The notes below the pieces were generated by a model. It ran no database searches and was not told the origin of the DNA. It saw nothing but the letters and a program-made list of their open reading frames with translations. A DNA stretch of 64,000 nt from Saururus chinensis (Eukaryota; Streptophyta; Magnoliopsida; Piperales; Saururaceae), in contig CP141143.1 in NCBI GenBank assembly GCA_035235625.1, positions 43,819,178-43,883,177 of the forward strand. The letters are read 5' to 3'. The position numbers and the translations under genes are program-made. Below are positions 1 to 13,669 of this stretch, one piece after another (position 1 is the stretch's first letter; each line of letters opens with the position of its first letter).

Positions 1-742
1 TTGTCATAAATTAGGGTTGGAACTCATAATCAAAATCAGAAGAGAATGGCATGAATTAGGGCTGAAATTTATAATCAAAATCAGCAATAGAATAACACAA
101 ATTAGGGCTAAAAACTCCAATCAAAATCAGCAAGAGAATACCACGAATTTGGGTGGAAACAAATAATCACAATTAGCAATAGAATGTTACGAATTAGGGC
201 TAAAACTTATAATCAAAATCAGCATAATAAGAGATCAGATTAGGGCTGAAATATATAATCAGAACTAGAATAGTAGAAGATCATATTAGGGCTGAATGAT
301 ACAATCAAAATCAGGAGGGCTGGACCAAAGGGCTGGTGCATCCCCCCTCTGTAGAGACATTGATATCATCTCCTATTTTCTAGGGTCCGCCCCCTAGAGC
401 CCTTGCCAACAACCCCCAATTTCTACGGGTTGTCCCCTATATTCTAAGAGCTGCCCCAAATCCAATTCCATCAGACTTATCCTAGTTCGTTTGGACTCTC
501 TCTGACTCAAATTCCATTCCTAGAGGGTGGGCCCCCCTGATAGACAAAATGGTCCCCGCTTTACCAAGGCCGGACCCCCTAATTCCCAAACGCCCCCCTT
601 TACATGAAGTTTGGACACCTTATACCCTATTTGGTTATCAAAATCATGCTAATTGTATGATTTCAATCAACTAAGCAATGAAACAAGCACATATAAGTAA
701 AAAAAAAAAATTTACCTACGATTTGGGATTAGGGATATTACA
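1..742 (-). mobile_element. Truncated LTR of the TGTAACACCCC family (minus orientation)
   Basis: The sequence runs to a terminus AGGGATATTACA at 742. On the minus strand this is the LTR start TGTAATATCCCT, a variant of the TGTAACACCCC start seen in the two full copies at 40165 and 44871. The A-rich stretch near 700, the 'acaagcacat' motif and the GGCCGGACCCCC-like segment at 540-600 are shared with 48880-49102. The first 300 bases are an imperfect tandem array of a unit containing GAATTAGGGCT...AATCAAAATCAGCA. The element continues left of the window. No coding sequence is seen. Confidence 0.75.
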
Positions 743-904
743 CTGCATGTATACTCAATAGATTGGTGGTGAGCCCATATCACACAGAGCTCCCTCCAAC
801 AGGGAGCTACAACTTCACGACCAAATCAAATAGCTCATTAATAGAGCTTAGACACATACCCTAACCCCATTAGCCTCATCAGACTAGGTTAAGTCCTCTC
901 TTTT
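743..904. other. Unassigned spacer between LTR and satellite
   Basis: These 160 bases match neither the LTR nor the satellite by eye. They contain a perfect 8-bp stem (AGCTCCCT / AGGGAGCT, 5-base loop) near 790-812. Nothing else is recognised. Confidence 0.4.
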
Positions 905-3561
905 TTCATTTGATTCGTCATTATGAACATAACAAATGATTGGGACATCTCTTTAAACTTTAAAGTATGCAATTATTTAGATGTATTCTTAACAAGCTTC
1001 AAGTTTAATCGAATAAAGAATATACCTTTACCAAAACTAGTCCGATTTGTTCATCGTTTAGTGCATTTGATTCAATTTCACGAACTAAGAGAATGAGTTC
1101 AAATTTATTTAAAACTCTTATGTACAAATTCATGACAAGCTTGGGTGATTTAATCTAAAACTATTTAAACAAATGAAAGGATTTAAGTTGATGGTGAGCG
1201 GTCAAATTGCGGTATCAGTTTTTGCATTTAATTCATCATTACAAACGTAATAAATGAATGAGAGGCCTTTTTAAACTTTAAATGATAACGAACATCAATT
1301 TTAAGTAATTCAAAGGATATAACTAGACCAAAAGTTGTTCAAGTGGTTCGTTGTTTAGTGTGTTTCATTCATTCTTATGAACTTAGAGAATGAGTGCATA
1401 TTTATTTACAAAAAATAAAGACAAGTATCTGATGAGCTTCGGTGCTTTGTTTTAAAACTTGTTAAGTGAATGAAATCACATAAGTTAAGGAAACATGGTC
1501 AAACTGTGGTATAACTTTGTCCATTTTATTTGTCATTATGAACATAACAAATGAATGGGAGGTTTCTTTAAAATATAAATGATATAATGATTTGTGCACA
1601 TTAATAACAAACTTCGGTTTTAATCAATTAAAAGGATATAACTAGACTAAAAGTGGTCTAATTGGTTCATCATTTAGTGCAATTAATTCATCCTAACAAA
1701 CTTAGCAAATAAGTACGTGTTTATTTAAAACAATTAAATACACATTTGTGATGAGCTTGGGTGTTTTGTTCTAAAATTAATTAAGCAAATGAAATCACAT
1801 ATGTTAAGGAAGAATGGTCAAATTGTTGTATTTCTTTGTCCTTTTGATTCGTCATTACAAACGTAAAAAATGATTTGACCGATTTGATCATTCTTACAGA
1901 CTACGAGAATGAGTTCTTATTTATTTCCAACTCTTAAGTAAACATTCATGACGAGCTTCAATGATTTGTTCTAAAACTAGTTAAATGAATGAAAGGATTT
2001 AAGTTAACAGTGAGTAGTAAAATTGTTGTATTAGTTTGTGCATTTAATTCATGATTACGAACATAAAAAATTAATGGGATGTCTTTCTAAACTTTAAACG
2101 ATGTAATGATTTGCACACATTTATAACAAACTTTGGTTTTAATAAATTTAAAGGATATAACTAGACCAAAAGTGGTCAAATTGGTTCATTGTTTAGTATG
2201 TTTGATTCTTTCTTACAAAGTTTGCAAATGAGTAGGTATTTTATTTAAAACAATTAAATACACATTCGTGCTGAGCTTTGATGCTTTGTTCTAAATATAG
2301 TTAAGCGTATAAATCATATAAGTTAAGGAAGAATGGTCAAATTGTTGTATCACTTTGTCATTTAATTCGTCGTTATGAACATCAAAAATTAGTGGAAGGT
2401 CTCTTTAAATTTTAAACGGTGTAATAATTTCTGCACATTCTTAACGAACTTCGGATTTAATCGATTAAAAAGATATATCTAGACTAAAAGTGGTCCAACT
2501 AGTTCGTCGTTTAGTGCATTCGATTCATTCTTACGAACAAAGCAAATGAGTAAGTATTTATTTTAAAAAATTAAATACGCATTCATAACAAGCTTGGGTG
2601 CTTTTTCTAACACTAGTTACATGAATGAAATGACATATGTTAAGGAAGAACAGTCAATGTAGTGTCAATTTGTCCATTTGATTCGTCATTATGAATGCAA
2701 AAAATGAATGGCTGGTCCCTTTAAACTTTTAACGATATAATGATTTGTGCACATTCTTAACGCACTACGATTTTAATTGATTTAAAAGATATAACTATAC
2801 TAAAAGTCATATGATTGGTTCATTGTTTTGTGCATTTGATTCATTTTTATGAACTTACAAATGAGTACGTATTTTTTTTAAAAATTAAATACACATTCGT
2901 GACGAGCATGGATGCTTTGTTCCAAAACTAGCTTAGCGAATGAAATTACATAAGTTAAGGAAGAATTGTTAAATCATTGTTTTACTTTGTCCATTTGATT
3001 CGTCCTTACAAAGGCAACAAATGAATGAGAAGTCTCTTTAAAATTTAAACGATATAATGATTTGTTCAGATTCTTAACTAACTACGATTTTAATCGATTA
3101 AAAGGACATAGCTTAACTATAAGTAGTCTGATTGGTTGGTCATATAGTGCGTACGATTCATTCTTATGAACTTAGTAAATGAGTAATTATTTATTTAAAA
3201 TAATTAGATACACATTTGTGACGAGCTGGCTGCTTTGTTCTAAAACTAGTTAAGTGAATGAACTCACATAAGTTAAGGAAGAACAGTCAAATTGTGGTAT
3301 CACTTTGTCCATTTGATTCGTTATTATAAAGGTTACAAATGAATGTGAAGTCTCTTTATACTTTCAACGATATAACGATTTCTTCAGAATCTTAACCAAC
3401 TATGGTTTTAATCGATTAAAATGATATAACTTGACCATAAGTGGTCTGATTTGTTGGTCATTTAGTGTATTTGATTCCTTCTTACGAACTTAGCAAATGA
3501 GTACTTATTTATTTAAAATAATTAAATACACACTTATGACAAGCTTGGATGCTTTGTTCTT
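905..3561 (+). repeat. Satellite array block A, ~318-bp monomer, forward
   Basis: About eight diverged copies of an AT-rich monomer. Landmarks that recur in order are GATTCGTTATTACGAAC, AACAAATGAATGGGAGGTCTC, TTTAAACTTTAAACGATATA, GATTTGTGCACATTCTTAAC, TTTTAATCGATTAAAAGGATA, GTGGTCCGATTGGTTCATCG, TTAGTGCATTTGATTCATTC, GAGTACGTATTTATTTAAA and AAATCTAGTTAAGCGAATGA. Copies differ by many substitutions and small indels, so this is an old array. The occasional short reading frames inside it differ between copies and are not genes. Confidence 0.9.
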
Positions 3562-4890
3562 AACCGAAAATGGTGCGGAAAGCCAAGCCAAGCCAAACAA
3601 CACCTTCTTCCCACTAGACATTGACATCATGTCTATGCCTAAAATTACATCAAAGCAAATCATAGGCAAGTTAACCAAATCAACATACAACTTATGCCCT
3701 TTAATCAACATAGAGATCTTCTCAAGATATTCCTCTGCCCGAAGGGAAGATGAAGGAGTAGACACACGCAAGGGAATAGACAACATCTTATGCTCAACAT
3801 CAAGCTCACGAGCAAAAAGAGGAGAAACGAATGAATGAGATGATCCGATAGTGGGAGGCAGTTTCAAGCATACCTTCACCAGTGCCCAAGCATTGGCTGC
3901 CGAATGAGCTGAGATAGCAAAGACCTTGCCATGGTTGACCGGCTTCTTTTGTTTTCCCTCTTCTTTCCCACCTTGTGGTTTCCCTTGAGGCCTCCCTTGT
4001 TGCCCTCCTTACTGGCTTTGGCCTTGGTTTGGTGGAACCGGCCAACGCCTTAGTGCATCACCATGAGTGTTTTGAGGACACTCATTCTAGTTGTGCCCCT
4101 TTTGCCCACACAAGAAGCAAGTGATGTTGGTACGGTGGTTACAGTGATCTGGTTGCACCTAGTTAGTGTTGTTCCTCCAAAAGTTACCACGACGAGGCTT
4201 TTGGTTCCAATGTGCATAGGAGTCCTCTTGCCTTGCTCTCTTAGGCTGCTACCCCTTCTTCTTGAGGCACTCTTCCGAGTCATTCTCTGCCACAATGGTT
4301 GTCTCAAGAACCTCCACCAATATCTTGTGCCTAAAGGGAACCACCCGGTCTCTTAGGAAAGTCTTCAACCCATCGTCGAACTTCCTCGCCTGTTCATAAT
4401 TTTCATAGAAGAAACAAGGAGCAAAGCGCTCAAGCTAGATGAACTTAGTCTCATAGGAAAGCACAGACATAGAGCCATGTTGGAGACTGAGGAACTCTTT
4501 CTTCATCTCTTCTTGCACATGTAGGGGGAAATACTTGTCGTTGAAAGCTAACAATAATTCTTCCTAAGGAATGTCAACACGGCCCTGGAACCTCTACCTT
4601 TCCATAGATAACCACCATCACTGTGCCTCTCCCTCAAAGGTGAGAACTGCTAGGTGATTCTTCTCCTCCTCCATGCACCATCTTTCACTGAAGATTTTCT
4701 CCATATGTAGCCTCCAATTATCTGCCACTGAAACATCCATCGTCCCTTGGAAGCTAGGAGGGTTAAGCTACTTGAAGCCCTCCAAGGAGAGATGCTCTAC
4801 CCCGCTGCTACTCACATGCTTTGCTTGCATGATATGTGTCAACCCCTCGATGGCAGTCAACACATTGTCAAATCTTGGGTCTCTAGCCAT
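3562..4890 (-). pseudogene. gag-pro: Gypsy gag-protease pseudogene
   Basis: Minus-strand reading from ATG at 4890 (begins MARDPRF). Gag motifs follow: 'GEAQWWL', 'KYFPLHVQEEMKKEFLSL' and 'YETKFI..LERFAP'. A zinc knuckle CFLCGQKGHN-stop-NEC at about 4070-4120 has CX2CX4HX4C spacing with a stop inside it. A retropepsin region follows (SSHSFVSPLFA, then DLVNLPMICFDVILGID), truncated at 3562 before the reverse transcriptase. Several in-frame stops (for example after GFK and YETKFI) and frameshifts make it non-functional. Gag would package RNA in cytoplasmic particles and the protease would cleave the polyprotein. The active-site region reads 'TIGSSHSF' instead of the usual DSGATHSF, so the catalytic Asp is missing. 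Family confidence is high. The exact lineage is not determined. Confidence 0.8.
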
Positions 4891-5221
4891 GCAATTATTA
4901 TTAGGCATTAAATCACAAGGTCTAATAACTCAAACAAACACCAAGCTTAAAGCAACACATCACACTAGAAAACAACAAGATGAAAATCAACTCCATCTTG
5001 CTTAATGAGAACCGTTTTACATACCTCTTCATTAGAAGGATGGTTAAAAAGATATTCTTCATCATGAGAGAGAAGGATAAATTGCTAGGAGAACTTTTGA
5101 GACAAAGACTCCGCAGCTCTACACAGTTCAGCAACTTCCTCTCGTATATTATCAATGTTCATATCTTCAACTGCAATGGGTCACTTTGTCAACATCTCTG
5201 AAGTAAGGACACAAATCTCAA

Positions 5222-5233
5222 GCTCTGATACCA
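5222..5233 (-). other. Primer-binding site, initiator tRNA-Met type
   Basis: The minus strand reads TGGTATCAGAGC, the standard plant LTR-retrotransposon primer site complementary to the 3' end of initiator tRNA-Met, two bases inside the LTR. Confidence 0.85.
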
Positions 5234-5235
5234 AA

Positions 5236-5570
5236 TGATGGAAATGGAAAGAGGCACAGCGGGTTGCAGCAAGAGAGAACAAATGAATGGAATCCAATTC
5301 CATGAGGAACTGCGGCTCACGAACTGTCGGACACCTCCAAATGCAAGTAATGCACTCACAAGCAAATGGGCCTTCATCTTTAACTTCTTAGGGTTGATTT
5401 TTCTATTGGCCTTTCTTCTTTCCCATACAAGATTTTCATCCCTTAAGAGTGCATGCGCAAGTGCACTTTCAAATCCAATTATGCCTAGAAGGATACATTG
5501 TTGGAATTGAACCATGGAGTTGAACTTCTCTTCTTTATTAGCTAGTTTCACTACAAAAACTAGTCCATCA
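5236..5570 (-). repeat. 5' LTR of the 3.6-5.6 kb gypsy remnant
   Basis: 335-bp LTR bounded by TGATGG at 5236 and CCATCA at 5570, a 6-bp terminal inverted repeat in the usual TG...CA form. The primer site follows two bases beyond its inner end. Satellite sequence (TCAAATGCACTAAATGATGA) starts directly at 5571, which supports the outer border. There is no second LTR in the window, so no target duplication can be tested. Confidence 0.7.
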
Positions 5571-8500
5571 TCAAATGCACTAAATGATGAATCAGTCGGA
5601 CAACTTTTGGTCAAGTTATATAATTTTAATCGATCAAAACCAAAGTTCGGTAAGAATGTACACATATTGTTATATCTTTTAAAGTTTAAAGAGACCTCTA
5701 ATTTATTTGTTATATTCGTAATAAAGATTCAAATAGAAAAAGTGATACCACAATTTAACCGTTCTTACTTAACTTATATGATATCATTTGCATAGCTAGA
5801 TTTAGAACAATGCACTAAAGCTCATCACAAATGTGTACTTAGTTATTTTAAATATATACGTACTTATTTGCTAAGTTCGTAAGAATGATTCAAATGCACT
5901 AAATGACAAACCAATCATACCACTTATTGTCAAGTTCTATCATTTTAATCGGTTGAATGTGCACAAATTGTTATATTATATAAAGTTAAAACAGTCCTCC
6001 CATCATTTGTTTCGTTCGTAATAACCAATTAAATGTTTCTTTGTGATACCACAATTTGAATGATGTTCAATAACTTATATGATTTCATTTGCTTAACTAG
6101 ATTTAAAACAAATTACCAAAGCTCGTCACGAATGTATATTTAATTCTTTTATATTAATATGTACTCATTTGCTAGGTTTATAAAAATGAATTGAATGCAC
6201 TAAATGATGAACTAATCGGACAAATTTTGGTCAAGTTATATCATTTTAATCGATTAAAACCGAAGTTTGTTAAGAATGTGCACAAATCTTTATCTTGTTT
6301 AAAGTTTAAACATCCCATTCATGTGTTACGTTTGTTATAATGAATCAAATGGTGAAAGTAATAAAATAATTTGACCGTTCTTCCTTAATTTATATCATTT
6401 CATTTACTTAACTAGATTTAGAACAAAGCACCAATGCTCGTCACGAATGTGGATTTAATTCAATTAAATGAATAGTACTCATTTGCCACATTCATAAGAA
6501 TAAATTAAACACACTAAATGATGAACTAATTAGACCACTTTGGGTCAAGTTATATCCTTTTCATCAATTAAAACTAAAGTTCGTTAAGAATGTGCACAAA
6601 TCGTTATATCGTATAAAGTTTAAAGAGATCTCCCATTAATTTGTTACGTTCGAAATAACGAATCAAATGAACAAAGTGAAACAACAATTTGACCATTCTT
6701 CTATAACTTATATAATTTTATTCGCTTAACTAGATTTAAAACAAAGCACCAAAGCTCATCACGAATATTTATTTAGTTTTTTTAAATAAATATGTACTCA
6801 TTTTCTAGGTTTGTAAGAATAAATTAAACTCACTAAATGATGAACTAAGTGGACCAAAATTGGTCAAGTTATATCCTTGTAATCAATTAAAACTGAAGTT
6901 TGTTAAGAATGTGCACAAATCTTTTTTTTGTTTGAAGTTTAAATAGTCCTCACATTCATCTTTTACATGCAAAATAACGAATCAAATGGACAAAGTAATA
7001 CCACAATTTGACCGATCTTCCAAAACTTATATGATTTCATACGCATAACTAGATTTAGAAAAAAACACATCACGAATGTGTATTTAATTTTTTAAAATAA
7101 ATACATAATCATTTGCTAAGTTTGTAAGATCTAATCAAATGAATTAAATAACGAACCAATTGAACCAATTTCGGTCAAGTTATATCAATTTAATTGATTA
7201 AAATTGAAGTTCATTAAGAATATAAATAAATTGTTATATCATTTAAAGTTTAAAGAGACCTGGCATTCATTCCTTACGTTCGTAATAACAAATTAAATAG
7301 ATAAAGTGATACCACAATTTAACCCTTCTTACTTAACTTATATTATTTCATTTGTTTAACTACTTTAAGAACAAAGAAATGAAGCTCGTCACGAATGTGT
7401 ATTTAATTATTTTAAATAAATACATACTCATTTGATATGTTTGTAAAAATGAATTAAAAGCACTAAACGATGAACCAATTATACCAATTTTAGTCATGTT
7501 ATATCTTTTTAATCTATTAAAACCGAAGTTTGTTAAGAATGTGCACAAATCATTATATCGTTTAAAGTTTAAAGACCTACCATTCACTAATTACGTTAGT
7601 AATAACGAATCAAATAGAAAAAGTGATACCATAATTTCATCAATCTTCTTTAACTTTTATGATTTTATTCGCATAACTAGATTTATAACAAGGCACCAAA
7701 GTTCATCACAAATGTGTATTTAATTATTTTAAATAAATACATACTCATTTACTAAGTTCGGAATAATGATTCAAACGCACTAAACGATGAACCAATCACA
7801 CCACTTATGGTCATGTTATATCCTTTTATTCTATTAAAACCGAAGTTCATTAAGAATTTTCACAAATCATTATATCATTTAAAGAGACCTCCAATTCATT
7901 TGTTACGTTCGTAGTAACGAATCAAATGGACAAAGTGATAGTACCATTTGACCATTCTTCTTTAACTTACATGATTTCATTCACTTAACTTGATTTAGAT
8001 TAAAGCATGAAAGCTTGTTACGAATGTGTATTTAATTTTTTTAAATAAATACATACATATTTATTAAGATCGTAAGCATAAATCAATGCACTGAACGACG
8101 AACCAATCAAACAACTTTTTGTGAAGTTATATCCAATTAATCGATTAAAACCAAAGTTTGTCAAAAATGTGCACAAATCGTTATATCATTTATTGTTTAA
8201 AGATACCTTCTATTCATTTGTTACTTTCATCATAATGAATCAAATGGATAAAGTGATATAACAATTTAACTGTTCTTAACATATATGATTTCATTCACTT
8301 AAGTAGATTTAGAATAAAGCACCCAAGCTTGTCACGAATGTGCATTTAATTATTTTAATAAATAGGTATCATTTGTAAATATTGTAATTATGAATCAAAT
8401 GCACTAAATAACAAACTAGTCGTACCACCTTTGGTCAAGTATATCATTTTAATCGATTAAAACCGAAGTTTGTTAAGAATGTGCACAAATGTTTATATCG

Positions 8501-9019
8501 TTTTAAGTTTAAAGAGTCCTACTATTAATTTGTTACATTCATAATAACGAATCAAATAGATAAAGTGATACCACAATTTAACTATTCTTACTTAACTTAT
8601 ATAATTTCATTCGCTTAACTAGATTTAAAACAAAGCATCAAAATTTGAAATAAACATGTGCTTATTTACTAAGTTTGTAAGAAAGAATAAAATGCGCTAA
8701 ATGATGAACCAATCAAACCACTTTTGGTTAAGTTATATCTTTTTAAACGATTAAAACTAAAGTTTATTAAGAATGTGCACAAATCCTTGTATCGTTTAAT
8801 GTTTAAAGAGACCTCTAATTTATTTGTTACATTCGTAATAATGAATTAAATGGACAAAGTGATACTACAATTTGAGAGTTCTTAATATATATGATTTAAT
8901 TTTCTTAACTAGAGTTAGAACAAAGCACCAAAGATCGTCACGAATGTGTATTTAATTATTTTATATAAATACGTACTCATTTGTTATGTTTGTAAGATTG
9001 GATCAAACACACTAAACGA
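5571..9019 (-). repeat. Satellite array block B, inverted
   Basis: About eleven monomers of the same satellite in the opposite orientation. The motif TTAAGAATGTGCACAAATCG appears at intervals of 309-324 bp (for example 6271, 6595, 6904, 7214, 7534, 7851). The reading TTAAAGTTTAAAGAGACCTC is the reverse complement of the block A landmark. Both ends of this block coincide with retroelement fragments. Confidence 0.9.
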
Positions 9020-9160
9020 TGTAATTGTGTTTGAACTAAGACTATGAAGAAGTCAAATTCAGATTTGTTTTACTTGCTAATTGTAGTAGACAAGGTTGAT
9101 CCATAGGGAAAGCCTCGTGTAACAAAGAAAATGATTACAAAAAATAGAGAAAAGAAAAAT
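9020..9160 (-). mobile_element. Tat-type LTR fragment at a satellite inversion junction
   Basis: About 140 bases matching, in reverse complement, the last part of the LTRs at 59808-61037 and 46450-47828. Shared blocks are AGACTATGAAGAAGTCAAAT, CAGATTTGTTTTACTTGC and AGTAGACAAGGT.GATCCA.AGGGAAAG. The LTR end lies at 9020 and the fragment is broken at about 9160, where forward satellite restarts. Confidence 0.8.
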
Positions 9161-12100
9161 TATGAAATCATATAAGTTAAGGAAGAACGGTCAAATTACA
9201 GTATCACTTTGTCAATTTGATTAAACTTCATATTTAATTGATTAAAATGATATAACTTGACCTAAAGTTTTCCGAATGGTTCATCGTTTAGTGCATTTGA
9301 TTCAATCTAAACATTTGTGACAAGCTTTGATGCTTTATTCTAAATCTAGTTAAGCGAATGAAATTATATAAGTTAAGGAAGAACGGTCAAATCATGGTAT
9401 CACTTTGTCCATATGAATTGTTATTATGAACTTAATAAATTAATAAGAGGTCTCTTTAAACTTTAAACGATATAAAGATTTGTGCACATTCATAGCAAAC
9501 TTTGGTTTTAATTGGTTAAAAGGATATAACCTGACTAAAAGAGGTCCGATTGCTTCATCATTTAGTACATTTGATTTATTTTTACAAACTTAGCACATGA
9601 GTACGTATTTATTTAAAATAATTAAATACACATACATTACCAACTTTAGTGCTCTATTCTAAATCAAGTGAAAAGAATGAAATCATATAAGTTATGGAAG
9701 ATCGGTCAAATTGTGGTATCACTTTGTCTATTTTATTCGTTGTTATGAATATAACAAATAAAAGGGAGGAATCTTTTAACTTTAAATGATATAACGATTT
9801 GCGCACATTCTTCATGAACTTATATTTTAATCGATTAAAAGGATATAACTTGAACAAAAGTTGTTGAATTGGTTCAACTTTAGTACATTTGAATCATTCT
9901 TATGAACATAGCTAATGAGTACATATTTATTTAAAATAATTAAATACACATTAGTGGTGAGGTTTGGTGCTTTTTGCTAAATCTAGTTGAGCCAATGAAA
10001 TAATATAATTTAAATAATGGTCAAATTGTGGTATCACTTTGTCCATTTGATTCGTTATTATGATTGTAACAAACAAATCGGAGGTCTTTTTAAACTTTAA
10101 GTGATATAACGGTTTGTGCACATTTTTAACAAACTACGGTTTTGACCAATAAAAAGGTTATAAGTCAAAAGTGGTCCGATTGGTTCATCGTTTAGTGCTT
10201 TTAATTCATTTATACAAACTTAGCAAATGAGTATGTATTTATTTCAAAAAATTCACTTTGTTTATCTAATTCGTTATTACGAATGTAACAAATAAATGTG
10301 AGATCTTTTTAAACTTCAAACGATATAACGATGTGTGCACATTCTGAATGAACTTCAGTTTTAATCGATTAAAATGATATAACTTGACCAAAACTGATCC
10401 AATTGGTTCATCGTTTAGTGTGATTTATTCAATCTTACAAACTTTGAAAAATAGTACGTATTTATTGAAAACAATTAATTACATATTTGTGAGGAGCTAT
10501 TGCGTTTTGTTCTAAATCAAGTTATGCGAATGAAATCATATTAGTTAAGGAAGAACAGTCAATTTGTAGATTACTTTGTCCATTTGATTTGTTATTATGC
10601 ATCTAACAAATGACTGGGAGGTCTATCTAAACTCTAAATGATATAATGGTTTGTGGACAATCTTAATGAACTTTGATTTTATTCAATTAAAAGGATATAA
10701 CCTGAAAAAAAGTTGTCTTATTTGTTCATCGTTAAGTACATTAGATTCATTCTTATAAACTTTATGAATGAGTATGTTAGATTCATTCATAATTTAAAAT
10801 AATTACATGCATATTCGTGACTGGCTTTAATGTTGTCATCTTAATCTAATTAAGTAAACGAAATCATATAAGTTAAGGAAAAATGGTCAAATTGTGGTAT
10901 CACTTTGTAAAATTGATTCATTATTATGAACACAGCAAATGAAGAGGTCACATTAAACTTTAAATGATATAATGATTTGTAGAGAATCTCAACGAACTTT
11001 GGTTTTAATCAATTAAAAAGATATAATTTGACAAAAATTGTCTTATTTGTTCATCATTTAGTACATTAGAATCATTCTTCCTTACTTTACAAATGAGTAC
11101 ATATTTATTTAAAATAATTAAATACATATTCATGACAATCTTTGATGCTTTGTTCTTAATATAATTAAGTAATAGAAATCATATAAGTTAAGGAAGAATA
11201 GTCAAATTATGGTATCACTTTGTAAATTTGATTCGTTATTATGAACATAACAAATGAATGAGAGGTCTCTTTAAACTTTAAACGATATAACAATATGTGC
11301 ACATTCTTAACAAACTTAGGTTTTAGTGGATTAAAATGATATAACTTGACTAAAAGTGGTCTGATTGGTTCGTCGTTTAGTAAGTTTGATTTACTCTTAT
11401 AAACATAACAATTGAGTACTTATTTATTTATAATAATTAAATACACATTCAGACTATGCTTTTATGATTTGTTCAAAATCTAGTTAAGCAAATGAAATCA
11501 AATAAGTTAAGGATGAATTGTCAAATTGCGGTATCACTTTGTCAATTTTATGTGTTATTATGAACATAACAAACAAATGAGAGGTCTCTTTAAACCTTGA
11601 ACAATATAAAGATTTGTGTTCATTCTTAACCAACTTCGCTTTTAATATATTAAAATGATATAACTTGACCAAAAGTTAGTGCGTTTGATTCATTCTTACA
11701 AACATTACAAATGAGTATGTATTTATTTAAAATATTTAAATACATATTTGTGACGAGCTTTGGTACTTTGCTCTATATCTAGTTAAGTGAGTTAAATTAG
11801 AAGTCCATTTGATTTGTTATTACCAATGTAATAGATGAATTAGATGTCACGTTAAACTTTAAACGATATAATGATTAGTGCACATTCTTAATAATCATCC
11901 GTTTTAATTGATTAAAATGATAACATGACCAAAAGTAGTCCGATTAGTTCATCATTCAGTGTGCTTGATTCATTCAACAAACTCTGCAAATAAGTACGTA
12001 TTTATTTAAAATAATGAAATACACATTCGTGACAAGCTTTAGTACTATGCTCTAAATCTAGTTAAGTAAATGAAATCATATAAGTTAAGGAAGAACGGTT

Positions 12101-13669
12101 AAATTATGGTATCACTTTGTTTATCTTATTCATTATTTCAAATGTAACAAATGAATTTGAGGTCTCTTTAAACTTTATACAATATAATGATATGCACACA
12201 TTCTGAACAAACTTCGGTTTTAATCGATTAAAATGATAGAACTTGACCAAAAGTGGTCTAATTTGTTTGTCATTTAGTGCATTTAAATCATTCATACAAG
12301 CTTTGAAAATGAGTACGTATTTATTTAAAATAATTAAATACACATTCTTCATGAGCATTGATGCTTTATTCTTATAAATCTAGTTAAGTAAATGAAATTA
12401 TTTAATTTAAAGAAGAATGATTAAATTGTTGTAACACGTTTTCCATTTAATTCGTTATTATGAATGTAACAAATGATTGGAAGGTCTCTTTAACCTTTAA
12501 ATGATATAACAATTTGTGCATATTCTTAAGTAACATCAGTTTTAATCGATTGAAAGGATATAAATTGTCCAAAAGTGGTCCGATTGGTTCGTTAGTTAGC
12601 GTGTTTGGTTCATATTTACAAAATTTGCAAATGAGTATGTATTTATTTCAAAAAATTCAATACACATTCAAGACACACTTTGGTGCTTTGTTCTAAATCT
12701 AATTAAATGAATGAAATTAAATAAGTTGAGGTAGAACTATTAAATGGTGGTATCTCTTTGTCCATTTTATATGCTATTTCGAACATAAAAAATGAATGGG
12801 AGGTCTCTTTTTACTTTAAACAATATAACGACTTGTACACATTCTTAACAAACTTCACTTTTAATAAATTAAAATGATATAACTTAACCAAAAGTGGTAA
12901 GATTGGTTCGTCGTTTAGTGCTTTTAAATCATTCTTACAAACTTTACAAATTAGTACGTAATTATTTAAAATAATTAAATACACATTTGTAACGAGCTTC
13001 TTTGGTTTGTTCTAAATCTAATAACTTAATAAAGAACGATCAAATTGTGGTATCACTTTGTCCATTTGATTTACTATTATGAATGTAACAAAGTAATGAG
13101 AGGTCTCTTTAAACTTTAAATGAAATAACGATTTGAGCACATTTTTAAGAAACTTAAGTTTTAATTGATTAAAAGAATATTACTTGACCAAAAGTGGTCC
13201 GATTGGTACTTTGTTATAAATCTAGTTAAGCGAATGAAATCATATAACTTAAAGAAGAACGGTCAACTTGTATCAATTTGTTTATTTGATTCGTTATTAC
13301 GAATGTAACAAATGAATGGGATGTCTCTTTAAACTTTAATCGACATAATAATATGTGCACATTCTTAACGAACTTCAGTGTAAATCAATTAAAAGGATAT
13401 AACCTAACCAAAAGTGATCCGATTGGTTCATCATTTAGTGTGGTTAATTCATTCTTATAAACTGAAAAAATGAGTACATATTTTTTTATAATAATTAAAT
13501 ACACATTCATGACAATCTTTGGTGCTTTGTTCAAAATCTAATTATGTAAATAAAATCATATAAGTTAAGGAAGAATGGTCAAATTGTGGTATCACTTTGT
13601 CTATTTGATGCATTATTACAAACGTCGCAAATGAATGGGAGGTCTCTTTCAACCTTAAACCATATAAAG
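9161..13669 (+). repeat. Satellite array block C, forward
   Basis: About fourteen forward monomers. Successive GTGCACATTCTTAA landmarks lie about 316-320 bases apart, with a few internally deleted copies (for example about 220 bases between the copies near 10117 and 10337). The array ends where a gypsy LTR begins at 13670. No genes are seen. Confidence 0.9.

Larger units (their letters stand above)
3562..5570 (-). mobile_element. Ty3/gypsy remnant: 5' LTR, gag and truncated protease
   Basis: Minus-strand fragment reading 5' LTR (5570 to 5236), primer-binding site, gag and part of protease. It then stops abruptly at about 3562, where forward-oriented satellite begins. The right flank (5571 onward) is satellite in reverse orientation. 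The element has therefore lost its pol region and 3' LTR at the breakpoint that also flips the satellite. Family: chromovirus-like gypsy, judged from the gag motifs and the tRNA-Met primer site. Confidence 0.8.

Noticed and set aside
790..812. Perfect 8-bp hairpin
   Set aside because: Not followed by a T-run and with no gene beside it. It is short enough to arise by chance.
7360..7587. Short frames recurring in the satellite (also 9654, 11484, 12104, 49219)
   Set aside because: They fall at the same monomer position but are not open in most copies. They reflect the AT-rich repeat, not selection.
905..13669. CRISPR-like periodic repeat
   Set aside because: The period is a diverged full-length monomer, with no conserved short repeat plus unique spacers, in a plant genome.
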